Shown here: positions 1 to 9,269 of the stretch, piece by piece
Numbering within the stretch: the first letter of the stretch is position 1
Layout of the letters: the number at the start of each line of letters is the position of its first letter
DNA from: Devosia sp. FJ2-5-3
Lineage (GTDB): Bacteria; Pseudomonadota; Alphaproteobacteria; Rhizobiales; Devosiaceae
Reading direction: 5' to 3'
Assembly (NCBI RefSeq): GCF_029201545.1
Contig: NZ_CP104007.1
Coordinates: 3,907,501-3,971,500 of the forward strand
DNA: 64,000 bases
The notes under the pieces: model-generated
What the model saw: only the letters and a program-made list of their open reading frames with translations
The model's database searches: none
What the model was told of the DNA's origin: nothing
Translations under genes and position numbers: made by a program

Positions 1-300
1 GACCTGGGCGAGGCCGCCGCGGAAGCGCCCGACCAGCGCATCGCACCATTTCAGCAGGCGCTCGGACATGGTGCCGGAGTTCATAATCTCGGCGGCGAGG
101 ATGAAGAGCGGCACTGCCAGCATGATGTAGTTGGAATACATGCCGTTGAGGAACTGCTCGGCGACGATGCCGGGGTCCTGGCCACGCATGAACAGGTAAA
201 GGATCGAGCCGCAGATCATCGACATGCCCATGGGCAGGCCGAGAAAGGCCAGCACGGTGATCAGCCCGAGGGCCAGGCCGAAGCCGAGGGAAATGGTCAT
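1..300 (-). CDS. dctM: TRAP transporter large permease, DctM family (N-terminal part)
   Basis: The first 100 codons of a TRAP large membrane subunit; the rest lies beyond the window edge. The start ATG is the complement of bases 298-300 and overlaps the stop of the small permease gene, as is usual in TRAP operons. The visible protein opens with a hydrophobic helix (about residues 4-24, rich in Gly, Leu and Ile), then a second segment, and a stretch with MLAVPLFILAAEIM, which is typical of the DctM scaffold that carries substrate across the inner membrane with a sodium gradient. It is third in the order binding protein, small permease, large permease. The substrate is inferred from the shared TetR operator to be shikimate, quinate or a related hydroaromatic acid. 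Confidence 0.9.
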   Translation of the reverse strand, partial: MTISLGFGLALGLITVLAFLGLPMGMSMICGSILYLFMRGQDPGIVAEQFLNGMYSNYIMLAVPLFILAAEIMNSGTMSERLLKWCDALVGRFRGGLAQV

Positions 301-815
301 ATGCCCGAACTCGCCTTGGTGGGATCGAAGTCCGTCGCATCCTTGCCCCAGACTGCATTCCAGGCGAGGACGAGCTGGCGGATGATCATGGCGACGGCGA
401 AGATGCCGTAGATGGAATAGAGATAGTCGAAGCGGATCTTGAGATAGGCGGTGCGCTCGACCTTCATGAAAAGAATGTAGTCGATGACAGCCGGCAGGGA
501 GAGCGCGAAGAGTGCGACCAGCGTCAGGCTGCTGAAGAGGATCATGCCGCGACGAACATTCGGGCCCACCGAGCCATAGAGAATATCGAAGCGGATTTCC
601 TCGCTGTCTCTTACGACGAAGGCGGTGCCGAACAGCACCATCCAGAGCCACATCACCACGCTGATCTCATGGGTCCAGCCAATGGGCAGGTTGAGGAGAT
701 AGCGGAAGACAATCTGGATGATGAAGACGACGAACATGGTCGCCAGCATGGCCGCCAGCAGATTTTCGGCGCGCGCATAAAGCCAGGCGCCGACCCGGCG
801 CAGCTGAGGGGACAT
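297..815 (-). CDS. dctQ: TRAP transporter small permease, DctQ family
   Basis: A 172-residue membrane protein with four predicted helices, matching the DctQ family. Characteristic features are the helix with MFVVFIIQIVFRY (near residue 25) and the helix starting WTHEISVVMWLWMVLFG (near residue 48). The reading frame runs further upstream, but the start used here is the ATG complementing 813-815. It has the Shine-Dalgarno-like GGAGGA about five bases ahead, and the family begins about there. The gene overlaps the large permease start by a few bases and follows the binding protein gene by about 60 bases, so the three are probably co-transcribed from the promoter region near 1860-2100. Confidence 0.93.
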   Translation of the reverse strand: MSPQLRRVGAWLYARAENLLAAMLATMFVVFIIQIVFRYLLNLPIGWTHEISVVMWLWMVLFGTAFVVRDSEEIRFDILYGSVGPNVRRGMILFSSLTLVALFALSLPAVIDYILFMKVERTAYLKIRFDYLYSIYGIFAVAMIIRQLVLAWNAVWGKDATDFDPTKASSGI

Positions 816-877
816 GGATATCCTCCGGGACAGATTTGGAGAATGAAGGCGGGGCCCGGCCCCGCCTTCTCCGCAGA

Positions 878-1858
878 TCAGAGCGCGTTGATGCGGTCGA
901 CGACGCCTTCGGGCCAATCCTTGGCCAGTTCGGATTCGAGATATTTCTGCTGGGCGAAGGTGCGGAAGGCTTCGAGATCCGGCTCATAGATCTTGAGGCC
1001 AGCGCTCTTGAAGCGTTCGACGAGCTCAGCTTCGCGTGCCAGATGCTCTTTCTGGCTGAAGTCGATCGCGACCTTGGCGGCAGCGTCGAATTCGGCCTGC
1101 TGCTCGGGCGTCATCGCATCCCAGGCGGTCTTGCTGATGACGAGGAGATCAAAGCCGACGAGATGCGAGGTCAGGACGACCTGTTTCATCACTTCATAGA
1201 ACTTCATGTTCTCGACGTTGGGCAGCGGGTTATCCTGGCCGTCGATGGCGCCGGTCTGCAGGCCCGTATAGACCTCGGCATAGGCCATGGGCGTGGGATT
1301 GGCGCCGATCGAGGAGCCGAGGAACTGCCAGGCGTCCCCGCCGGGCATGCGCAGCTTGACCCCGGCCAGATCGGCGGGCGTCTTGATCTCCTTGTCATTG
1401 ATAAGGCCGACGTGGCGGGCACCGAAATAGGTGGGTCCCAGAATGCGGATGCCGAGCTGGTCTTCGGCCATCTGCTTGAATTCGGCGCCGACTTCGCTGT
1501 CAAAGAAAGTCCGCAGATGGTCAGCGTCGCGGAAGAGATAGGCCGAGGTCAGAACCGACCAGGCCGGAATCTGGTTGGAAATATCCTGCGGCGCAATATT
1601 GCCCATTTCGAGATTGCCGCGCTGCAGCGCCACCAGCTCGGTGCCCTGCTTGAACAGATTGCCACCGAGATAGGTCTCGATGGTGAAATCGTCAGCAACC
1701 TGCGCCGACAGCAGGTTCATCATTTCGGCGCGAATATCGGCCTCGGAAAACACGGCCGAAAAGCGCAAGACCGGCTTGTCCTGCGCCATGGCCGGGAAAG
1801 CGGCCGCCAACAAGATGCCACCGACCATGAGGGCGCGGCGCGAAAGCGAAAGAGTCAT
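878..1858 (-). CDS. dctP: TRAP transporter substrate-binding protein, DctP family
   Basis: A 326-residue periplasmic solute receptor. The start ATG (1856-1858) follows a GGGAGGACAATT ribosome site and opens a signal peptide ending near AFPAMAQ (residues about 1-24). The mature protein has the DctP fold signatures: the segment AGVKLRMPGG, in which the Arg normally clamps a carboxylate ligand, then the stretch AYAEVYTGLQTGAIDGQDNPL about 35 residues on. It delivers an organic acid to the DctQM permease. A palindrome at 2001-2014 like those next to tetR/aroE and quiC suggests the ligand belongs to the shikimate, quinate or protocatechuate group. No experiment fixes the ligand. Confidence 0.92.
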   Translation of the reverse strand: MTLSLSRRALMVGGILLAAAFPAMAQDKPVLRFSAVFSEADIRAEMMNLLSAQVADDFTIETYLGGNLFKQGTELVALQRGNLEMGNIAPQDISNQIPAWSVLTSAYLFRDADHLRTFFDSEVGAEFKQMAEDQLGIRILGPTYFGARHVGLINDKEIKTPADLAGVKLRMPGGDAWQFLGSSIGANPTPMAYAEVYTGLQTGAIDGQDNPLPNVENMKFYEVMKQVVLTSHLVGFDLLVISKTAWDAMTPEQQAEFDAAAKVAIDFSQKEHLAREAELVERFKSAGLKIYEPDLEAFRTFAQQKYLESELAKDWPEGVVDRINAL

Positions 1859-2000
1859 AATTGTCCTCCCTTGGGCGTTCTTCCCCGGAGGCCTGGCCCC
1901 TCGAATTGGGAAAACGCTGAACCATAATGTCCGGCCGCGCAAATTGCGCTTTCCGGCTCATCGGCCACACGCTCCTCCGTGCCAGCCAATCGCACTTTGT

Positions 2001-2014
2001 ACGAAACAGTTCGT
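2001..2014. promoter_or_regulatory. Putative TetR operator 1 (TRAP operon / gntR)
   Basis: ACGAAACAGTTCGT lies in the divergent region between dctP and the GntR gene. It matches the palindrome ACGAACTAGTTCGT found exactly before quiC at 4675-4688 at 12 of 14 positions, and both half sites ACGAA/TTCGT are intact. Its position lets one regulator act on both the TRAP operon and the GntR gene. Confidence 0.65.
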
Positions 2015-2103
2015 TCATGTCAATGCAGGATGGCGAGGCAACTGGTGTTCTATCCTATGATCCATTATATCTCCGATATTCTTGATTTCAACTGCTGAAG
2101 CAC

Positions 2104-2781
2104 ATGTCCGAATTTGATCTCAGCGCCGAGCCCACTCTGGCCGAAAGCACTTATCAGCGGCTGCGCGCGGATATCGTGGCCTGCACCCTGACACCGGGAC
2201 AAAAGCTGCGGCTTGACCCGCTGCGGACCCAATATGGCGTGGGGGTGAGCACGTTGCGGGAGATCCTCAATCGGCTCGCGAGCGAAAGTCTTGTCGTGGC
2301 CGAGGGGCAGAAGGGGTTTTCCGTGGCCCCGGCAACGGAGGCCGATCTGCGCGAAATCGCCGAATTGCGGCTTTTGCTCGAAGGCCATGCGCTGGCGCTG
2401 TCGCTCGAGCGCGGCGATCTCGAATGGGAGGGGCGCGTGGTTGCCGCCCACCACAAGCTGGCGGCAATCGAAAAACGGCTTCTGGCCGGCGAGGCGCGAA
2501 ACATCGTCGATTGGGTGCGTTATGATTTTTCGTTCCACAATGCGCTGATCTCGGCCTGCGGCTCGGCGGCATTGCTGGCGCTGCACGCGGCGATCTTCGA
2601 CCGGTTCCTGCGCTACCACATGCTGGCGTCGAGTTTTCGTGGCAAGGGCGTGGTCGGAGATCACCAGGCGCTGTTCGAACTCGCCCTGGCGCGCGACGCC
2701 GCAGGGGCCGTCAGCATGCTGGAGGCCCATGTCGAAAAAGGCGTGGAGCACGTACTTTCGACGGGAGCTCTGGCGCGCTGA
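2104..2781 (+). CDS. GntR family regulator with FCD domain
   Basis: A 225-residue protein with an N-terminal winged helix (about residues 10-75, with the GntR pattern STYQRLRADIVACTLTPGQKL and VSTLREILNRL) and a C-terminal FCD all-helical effector domain. The FCD domain usually binds an organic acid, with metal-binding His and Asp residues; candidates here are D/H in the segment starting YDFSFHNALISA. It is divergent from the TRAP operon and convergent with aroE (six-base gap). Its location suggests local control of hydroaromatic acid uptake or use, beside the TetR protein. The effector is unknown. Confidence 0.88.
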   Translation: MSEFDLSAEPTLAESTYQRLRADIVACTLTPGQKLRLDPLRTQYGVGVSTLREILNRLASESLVVAEGQKGFSVAPATEADLREIAELRLLLEGHALALSLERGDLEWEGRVVAAHHKLAAIEKRLLAGEARNIVDWVRYDFSFHNALISACGSAALLALHAAIFDRFLRYHMLASSFRGKGVVGDHQALFELALARDAAGAVSMLEAHVEKGVEHVLSTGALAR

Positions 2782-2787
2782 GCGCAG

Positions 2788-3702
2788 TCAGGCATGCGCA
2801 GCGAAGGTTCTTCCCATTTCGGCGGGATCGGGTTCTAGCCCGGTGAAAAGCTGGAAGGCGCGCACGGCCTGATAAATCGCCATGCCCCCGCCCGGCAGGG
2901 TGGGACAGCCCAGTTCGGCCGCCTGCTGCAGCAAATGGGTACGGCGCGGAAAATAGATGATGTCGGCGACCCATTGATGCCCAGCGAGGAGCGCCGGATC
3001 GAACGGGGTGCCGGGGTATTTTTCCATGCCCACGGGGGTCGCGTTAACGACGCCGTCGACCCGGGCAAGGATTTCAGGGAGTGCGTCGGGTGGAAGAGCG
3101 GTTGCGGCGACGCTCTCTTCGACGAGTTGGGCGGCGAGACTTGAGGCTTTGGCTTGATCGGCATCGACAATGTTGATTTCGCCAACACCCAGCTGGACGA
3201 GAGCCCGGGCTACCGCCACCCCTGCCCCGCCGGCGCCGATCTGGAGCACGCGGCTAAGGGAGGCAGATGGCAGGCCGCGCCGAAAGCTTTCGGCAAAGCC
3301 CCAGCAATCCGTATTATGGCCGGTGCGGACGCCGTCGCGAAACACCACGGTATTGACCGCGCCGATGGCGGCAGCTTCGGGGGAGAGGCCATCGAGCAGG
3401 ACGAGCACCGCCTGCTTGAACGGATAGGTAACGTTGACCCCTGCATAGCCCTGTGCCTGGGCCTCGGCGAGAACGGCGTCGAGATCAATGTCCTCAAGGT
3501 TTAGCCGGTCAAAATCTATGAGATCATAATTGTAGTCGAGACCGAGGCGTCTTCCCTCGGTTTCGTGCATGATCGGGGAGAGGGACGAGCCGATGCCGCG
3601 GCCGAGCAGTCCGATGCGGACCAGCGCGCCGGCAGGCCCGGCGGCCGGCATTGGGGCGATCGCGGCAAAGGCGCGACGCACTCGCTCGTCTTGATCAGCC
3701 AA
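2788..3702 (-). CDS. aroE: Shikimate/quinate dehydrogenase, AroE family
   Basis: An NAD(P)-dependent oxidoreductase of the AroE family. It shows the substrate-binding GSSLSP segment, the catalytic lysine in NVTYPFK, the NTD motif (HNTDCWGF) and the Rossmann glycine motif GAGGAGVAVA. Its place between a TRAP transporter, a TetR gene and quiC argues for a catabolic role, oxidising shikimate or quinate to the 3-dehydro acid, rather than the biosynthetic AroE. The start is unclear. A TTG complementing 3700-3702 has a GGGGAG ribosome site eight bases away and gives 304 residues; the first downstream ATG (3649-3651) lacks such a site. The frame also extends upstream to 3771. The gene is divergent from tetR, with an operator-like palindrome between them. 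Confidence 0.88.
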   Translation of the reverse strand: MADQDERVRRAFAAIAPMPAAGPAGALVRIGLLGRGIGSSLSPIMHETEGRRLGLDYNYDLIDFDRLNLEDIDLDAVLAEAQAQGYAGVNVTYPFKQAVLVLLDGLSPEAAAIGAVNTVVFRDGVRTGHNTDCWGFAESFRRGLPSASLSRVLQIGAGGAGVAVARALVQLGVGEINIVDADQAKASSLAAQLVEESVAATALPPDALPEILARVDGVVNATPVGMEKYPGTPFDPALLAGHQWVADIIYFPRRTHLLQQAAELGCPTLPGGGMAIYQAVRAFQLFTGLEPDPAEMGRTFAAHA

Positions 3703-3798
3703 TGGCCATGCTCCCCGGCGAGGACGCTTTGCCCCTCTGCCCTTGTCTTGTGCAGCGCCAGCCCGATACAACAGGCGAAGCGATTTGCCCGACGATGT

Positions 3799-3812
3799 AC
3801 GAACTGGTTAGT
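3799..3812. promoter_or_regulatory. Putative TetR operator 2 (aroE / tetR)
   Basis: ACGAACTGGTTAGT, preceded by GT and followed by TTA, lies between the divergent aroE and tetR genes. It differs at two positions from the perfect palindrome before quiC and shares the flanking GTACGAACT core. It is well placed for autoregulation of tetR and control of aroE. Confidence 0.65.
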
Positions 3813-3849
3813 TTAGTCAATTGCGGGTGCGGACGAGAAAGGCGCCTTC

Positions 3850-4536
3850 ATGTCATCTCCTGGTTCCTCCCTGCCGGCCACCGGCCGCAAGGCCACGACG
3901 CGCCAGCAGGATCCGGAAGGCACGCGCCAGAACATCATCGAGATCGCGTCCCAGGAATTCGCGCTGAACGGGCTTTCGGGAGCGCGTATCGACGAGATCG
4001 CCGCCAAGACTCGCGCCTCCAAGCGCATGATCTATTATTATTTCGGCGACAAGGAAGGGCTCTATCTCAGTGCCCTCGAAAACGCCTATGCGCAGGTGCG
4101 GAGCGGTGAAGCCAAGCTCGACATCGAAGGCCTCAGCCCCATGGAGGGGCTGAAGAAGCTCGTCGAATTCACCTTCGAGCATCACCACCAGCATGAAGAT
4201 TTCATCCGCATGGTGATGATCGAGAATATCCACCATGGTCAGTATCTCGAAAAATCCGGCGTGATCCGCGACCTCAATGTGACCGCCATCGCCCATATCC
4301 GCAGTCTTTATGAGCGCGGCTTGGCGGACGGCCTTTTCCGGCCCAATCTCGACCCGCTGGAAATCCATTGGCAGATCAGCGCGTTGTGCTTTTTCAATGT
4401 CTCCAACCGGGCGACGTTTTCGCAATTGTTCGCGCGCGATTTCGGCGCCGACGAGATGCAGAGCCGGCTCAAGCAGAACACGATAGACATGGTGCTGCGC
4501 TATATGGTGCGGCCGGAAAAGCTGGCTGGGCTCTGA
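3850..4536 (+). CDS. TetR family repressor of the hydroaromatic acid genes
   Basis: A 228-residue TetR regulator. Residues about 22-70 form the helix-turn-helix, with RQNIIEIASQEFALNGLSGA then IDEIAAKTRASKRMIYYYFG, ending in the usual YYYFGDKEGLY. The C-terminal half is a helical ligand-binding domain containing an unusual run of histidines (FEHHHQHEDF, near residue 115). Three related palindromes stand before the TRAP operon/gntR, between aroE and this gene, and before quiC. The simplest reading is that this protein binds them and releases them when shikimate, quinate, dehydroshikimate or protocatechuate is present. The inducer is an inference. Confidence 0.88.
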   Translation: MSSPGSSLPATGRKATTRQQDPEGTRQNIIEIASQEFALNGLSGARIDEIAAKTRASKRMIYYYFGDKEGLYLSALENAYAQVRSGEAKLDIEGLSPMEGLKKLVEFTFEHHHQHEDFIRMVMIENIHHGQYLEKSGVIRDLNVTAIAHIRSLYERGLADGLFRPNLDPLEIHWQISALCFFNVSNRATFSQLFARDFGADEMQSRLKQNTIDMVLRYMVRPEKLAGL

Positions 4537-4674
4537 TTTTTCCGTCGCCTCGGCGGGGCCTTATGGCGACATAATTCCTTTCTGTCGGTGCTGCCAAGCC
4601 TTCAGCACCAAGCCCCTGCCTCGTCACGTTTGTGCGGTGCGATTGACCGGTTGGACTATTCATCCTAACAATGT

Positions 4675-4688
4675 ACGAACTAGTTCGT
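4675..4688. promoter_or_regulatory. Putative TetR operator 3, perfect palindrome before quiC
   Basis: ACGAACTAGTTCGT is a perfect 14-base palindrome 20 bases before the probable quiC start. It is the best of three related sites (2001, 3799, 4675) and defines the consensus. Its closeness to the start suits repression by blocking RNA polymerase. Confidence 0.72.
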
Positions 4689-4707
4689 TTACTGTGGGGT
4701 GACGGGC

Positions 4708-6594
4708 GTGAAGACGTCGATTGCGACTGTGTCGATCAGCGGGGACCTCCGCGAAAAGCTCGAGGCCATTATAGCCGCGGGTTTTGACGGGGTGGAAATC
4801 TTTGAGAACGATTTTCTGGCCTACCACCTCTCGGCCGCCGAAGTCGGCGCGATGGCGCGCGATCTGGGGCTCGAAATCACGCTGTTCCAGCCCTTCCGCG
4901 ACTTCGAAGGATTGCCGGAGCCGCTGCGGGCCAAGGCCTTTGACCGGGCCGAGCGCAAATTCGACCTGATGGAAGCCATGGGTGCGCCGCTGATGCTGGT
5001 GTGCTCGAGCGTATCGCCGGCGGCGCTGGGCGGGATCGACCGGGCCGCGTCGGATTTTCATGAGCTGGGGGAGCGGGCGAAAAAGCGTGGGCTGAAGGTA
5101 GGTTATGAGGCGCTGGCCTGGGGGCGCCACGTGTTCGATCACCGCGATGCCTGGGAAGTGGTGCGGCGGGCCGACCACCCCAATATCGGGCTGATCCTCG
5201 ACAGTTTTCACTCTCTCTCGCGGCGCATCCCGTCCGACACGATCCGGTCCATTCCCGGCGACAAGATCTTTATCGTGCAGGTGGCCGATGCGCCCGCCTT
5301 CGATATGGATCTGCTCTATTGGAGCCGGCATTTCCGCAATATGCCTGGCGAGGGCGATCTGCCGGTGGTGGACTTTGCCCGCGCCGTGGCGGCGACCGGC
5401 TATGACGGGCCGCTATCGCTGGAAATCTTCAACGATCAGTTCCGCTCCGGCGCCCCGGGCACCATTGCCGCCGATGGCCACCGCTCGCTGATCTATCTCA
5501 AAGACCAGATGCGTGTGGCCGAGCCGGCGCTGTTTGCCGGTGGGAGCGCCCTGCCCCCGCGCGTGGCGGTGAATGGAGTGTCGTTCGTCGAGTTTGCGAC
5601 GGGCGGGCGGGACGCGGAGCCGTTGACCAAGCTCTTGGGTCAATTGGGCTTTTCCCGCAGCGGGCAGCACAGGAGCAAGAGCGTCGAGCGCTTCAGCCAG
5701 GGCGGGATCAATCTCGTGGTCAACACCGATCGCGAAGGGCTGGCGCATGCGGCCTATCTCGCCCATGGCACCGCGGCCTATGCGATCGGACTTGAGGTCG
5801 AGGATGCAGAGGCGACGCTAAACCGGGCCAAAGCGCTCGATGCAAAGCCCTTTTCCCAGCATGTGGGGGAAGGCGAACTCTCCATCCCCGCAATTCGCGG
5901 CGTGGGTGGCGGGCTCATCTATTTCCTCGATCAGGGGACCGATCTGGCGCGGGTTTGGGATATCGAGTTCGCGGAAACGGCCGATCAGGCGTCCGACGCC
6001 GGACTTATCCGCATTGATCACATCGCCCAGACGATGAATTACGACGAGATGCTGACCTGGATTCTGTTTTATCGGTCGATCTTCGTGGTCGACAAGGGGA
6101 CGATGGTCGATGTCATCGATCCGGCGGGGCTGGTGCGCAGCCAGGTGATTGCCAATGCCGAGGGGACGTTGCGGCTGACGCTCAACGGGGCGGAAAGTCA
6201 TCGAACGCTGGCGGGTCATTTCATTGCCGAGACCTTTGGGTCGAGCGTCCAGCACATCGCCTTCGCTTCGCGGGACATTGTCGAGACTGCGAAGGCCATG
6301 GAGGCTAATGGCTTGGTTCCGCTCGCGATTTCACCGAACTACTACGATGACCTGGCGGCTCGGATCGATATTGAGCCGGAGCTGATCGCGACGCTCAAGC
6401 GCCATAACCTGCTCTATGACCGCGATGGGGCGGGGGAATATTTCCAGTTCTACCTGCCCAGCTTTGCCGATGGGTTCTTCTTCGAAGTCGTCGAGCGCCG
6501 GGGTGGCTATTCGGGATATGGCGCCATCAATGCCCCGTTCCGGATCGCAGCGCAAAAGCGGGCGATCCGGCCGGCGAGCGTGCCGCGGCGTTAA
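4708..6594 (+). CDS. quiC: 3-dehydroshikimate dehydratase, two-domain QuiC type
   Basis: Converts 3-dehydroshikimate to protocatechuate. The 628-residue length and layout match QuiC1 enzymes. The N-terminal TIM-barrel xylose-isomerase-like domain (about residues 1-285) starts KTSIATVSISGDL and includes GFDGVEIFEND and LSLEIFND, whose acidic residues normally bind the metal. A C-terminal VOC region resembling 4-hydroxyphenylpyruvate dioxygenase follows (about 290-615), with IDHIAQTM, VQHIAFAS and FFEVVERRGG supplying the His-His-Glu triad. Two GTG starts are possible, at 4699 and 4708; the second is preferred because it follows GGGTGA and matches the family start. It stands alone behind operator 3 and converges with pobA. 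Confidence 0.93.
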   Translation: MKTSIATVSISGDLREKLEAIIAAGFDGVEIFENDFLAYHLSAAEVGAMARDLGLEITLFQPFRDFEGLPEPLRAKAFDRAERKFDLMEAMGAPLMLVCSSVSPAALGGIDRAASDFHELGERAKKRGLKVGYEALAWGRHVFDHRDAWEVVRRADHPNIGLILDSFHSLSRRIPSDTIRSIPGDKIFIVQVADAPAFDMDLLYWSRHFRNMPGEGDLPVVDFARAVAATGYDGPLSLEIFNDQFRSGAPGTIAADGHRSLIYLKDQMRVAEPALFAGGSALPPRVAVNGVSFVEFATGGRDAEPLTKLLGQLGFSRSGQHRSKSVERFSQGGINLVVNTDREGLAHAAYLAHGTAAYAIGLEVEDAEATLNRAKALDAKPFSQHVGEGELSIPAIRGVGGGLIYFLDQGTDLARVWDIEFAETADQASDAGLIRIDHIAQTMNYDEMLTWILFYRSIFVVDKGTMVDVIDPAGLVRSQVIANAEGTLRLTLNGAESHRTLAGHFIAETFGSSVQHIAFASRDIVETAKAMEANGLVPLAISPNYYDDLAARIDIEPELIATLKRHNLLYDRDGAGEYFQFYLPSFADGFFFEVVERRGGYSGYGAINAPFRIAAQKRAIRPASVPRR

Positions 6595-6683
6595 ACCGGA
6601 CTGGACGATCCCAACCCACTTATCCCCTTTATCCCCCTTGTGCGACACCGCGGGCAGAGGCCCGGCATAAAGGGGGGCCGAAA

Positions 6684-6709
6684 CCGCGCCATTTTACGCC
6701 ATGGCGCGG
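6684..6709. terminator. Hairpin between convergent quiC and pobA
   Basis: CCGCGCCA at 6684-6691 pairs with TGGCGCGG at 6702-6709 across a ten-base loop. It sits between the two convergent genes and may act as a terminator for either. The T tract is short on both sides, so this is only a likely call. Confidence 0.4.
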
Positions 6710-6722
6710 CTGGGGGGAGAAA

Positions 6723-7895
<1,173 letters not shown>

Positions 7896-7940
7896 TTAGC
7901 ATTATCATGCGCGTTGGCGGGGATTGGTGAATGGACAGGG

Positions 7941-7960
7941 GGTGCATAGTCTTGCACTAT
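7941..7960. promoter_or_regulatory. Candidate PobR binding region
   Basis: The 86-base gap between pobA and the preferred pobR start contains ATAGT-CTTGC-ACTAT (7946-7960). It can also be read as direct repeats of TGCAnTA spaced ten bases. AraC regulators often bind such repeats. This is a suggestion from position only. Confidence 0.3.
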
Positions 7961-7966
7961 CCGAAC

Positions 7967-8806
7967 ATGAACCACATTCCGGTCTATGCACTCTATGGCG
8001 AGCAGGAGGTGAGCCAGGACTGGCTGCACTGGGAGACCATCCAATCGCGCAGTCGCCTGCATGGCTATCGCATCGCCCCGCACCGGCATGAGCAGTTCTT
8101 CCAGGTGCTGCATCTGACGGGCGGGTGGGCAAGGGTCGGCATCGACGATGCCAGTTTCGACATCAGGCATGAGGGCGTGGTGGTGCTGCCGGCGCTGAGC
8201 GTGCACGGGTTCCTCTTCAGCGACGATGTGGAGGGTATCGTGGTGACGCTGATGGAGCGGGACCTGGTGGGCATGGGGCTAGGCCTGCCGGGACCGCAGG
8301 TGTTGCAGGGGACGAGCCTTTTCATCGGGGACGCGATCGACCGGCTGATCGGTGAGGCAGACCGGCCAGGCAGCGACCATGAGGCGGCGATGCGGGCGCA
8401 TCTGACACTGCTGCTGGTGGCGCTCAACCGGGCGAGCCAGGAGGCTGCCCCGGCCGGCGGACCGGCGCAGCGGGCGCTGATCCATGCCAAGGCGTTTCGG
8501 GCGCTGGTGGACCAGCGGTTTCGCGAGACGCGACGGATTGGGGACTATGCCGAACTTTTGGGGATCAGCCAGACCCATCTCAACCGGGTGTGCCGGGAGG
8601 TTCTGGGGGCATCGGCGCTGGAAGTGGTGGAGCGGCGGCTCGCGCTCGAGGCGCGGCGGATGCTGGCTTTTTCATCGCTGTCGATCAAGCAGATCGGGGC
8701 GGAGCTGGGCTATGAGGACCCGGCCTATTTTTCGCGGGTGCTGACGCGGGTGCTGGGGGCGCCGCCGGGGGAAATTCGCAAAGGGGCGCTGGAGCGGGAG
8801 GGGTGA
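7967..8806 (+). CDS. pobR: AraC family regulator, probable PobR
   Basis: A 279-residue protein with an N-terminal cupin-like sensor domain (RIAPHRHEQFFQVLHLTGG near residue 35, typical of AraC effector pockets). The C-terminal double helix-turn-helix includes LGISQTHLNRVCREVLG and the AraC signature around ELGYEDPAYFSRVLTRVLG. It is divergent from pobA, so it is the expected activator of pobA responding to 4-hydroxybenzoate. An in-frame ATG exists at 7931, but the conserved family start (IPVYALYGE) directly follows the ATG at 7967, and a candidate binding site would fall inside the gene if 7931 were used. Confidence 0.87.
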   Translation: MNHIPVYALYGEQEVSQDWLHWETIQSRSRLHGYRIAPHRHEQFFQVLHLTGGWARVGIDDASFDIRHEGVVVLPALSVHGFLFSDDVEGIVVTLMERDLVGMGLGLPGPQVLQGTSLFIGDAIDRLIGEADRPGSDHEAAMRAHLTLLLVALNRASQEAAPAGGPAQRALIHAKAFRALVDQRFRETRRIGDYAELLGISQTHLNRVCREVLGASALEVVERRLALEARRMLAFSSLSIKQIGAELGYEDPAYFSRVLTRVLGAPPGEIRKGALEREG

Positions 8807-8825
8807 GGTTTTGGCGGGGGGCGGT

Positions 8826-9029
8826 CCCCCTCCCTAGCGCCGCCAAGGGCCTTGCGGCCCAAGCTTTGCTACCCTCCTCTCAGGGGGGAGGGTGAATTCA
8901 GCGTTTTTGGCGCCGTTGGGCTCGCCGCATTGGGCTGCGCTCGGGCTTGAGCCGAGGGGCGTTGTCCGTGCGCATGAAAATCATCGCGGCTCCCGGAGTG
9001 GCCCTCGGGTCGAGCCCGAGGGAAGCTGG
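8826..9029. repeat. Tandem repeat unit, copy 1
   Basis: The unit begins CCCCCTCCCTAGCGCCG, contains the hairpin CCCTCCTCTCAGGGGGGAGGG and the segment GCATGAAAATCATCGCGGCT, and ends with the palindrome CCCTCGGGTCGAGCCCGAGGG. Copy 2 follows after about 15 bases with small differences. Confidence 0.9.
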
Positions 9030-9044
9030 TTTCGGGGCTAAAAT

Positions 9045-9247
9045 CCCCCTCCCTAGCGCCGCTGGGGCTTGCGGCCCAAGCTTTGCTACCCTCCCCTCCG
9101 GGGCGAGGGTGAATTCGGCGTTTGTGGCGCTGTTAGGTTTCCCCGCATTGGGCTGCGCTCGGGCTTGAGCAGAGGGGTGTTGTCCATGCGCATGAAAATC
9201 ATCGCGGCTCCCTGAGTGGCCCTCGGGTCGAGCCCGAGGGAAGCTGG
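9045..9247. repeat. Tandem repeat unit, copy 2
   Basis: A second copy of the unit at 8826-9029, in the same orientation. It has the same landmarks (CCCCCTCCCTAGCGCCG, GCATGAAAATCATCGCGGCT, the CCCTCGGG palindrome) and scattered substitutions, so the duplication is not brand new. Confidence 0.9.
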
Positions 9248-9269
9248 TGGTTGATTGCGCGGTTGGGCG

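Larger units (their letters stand above)
8807..9269. other. Non-coding stretch with a tandem duplication
   Basis: This 463-base gap between pobR and the aldehyde dehydrogenase gene holds no credible gene. The short frames in it read through GC-rich repeats. Almost all of it is two imperfect copies of a unit of about 200 bases, listed separately. Confidence 0.8.

Noticed and set aside
8947..9168. A 73-codon open frame in the gap before the aldehyde dehydrogenase gene
   Set aside because: It reads across both copies of the tandem repeat and has no ribosome site or similarity.
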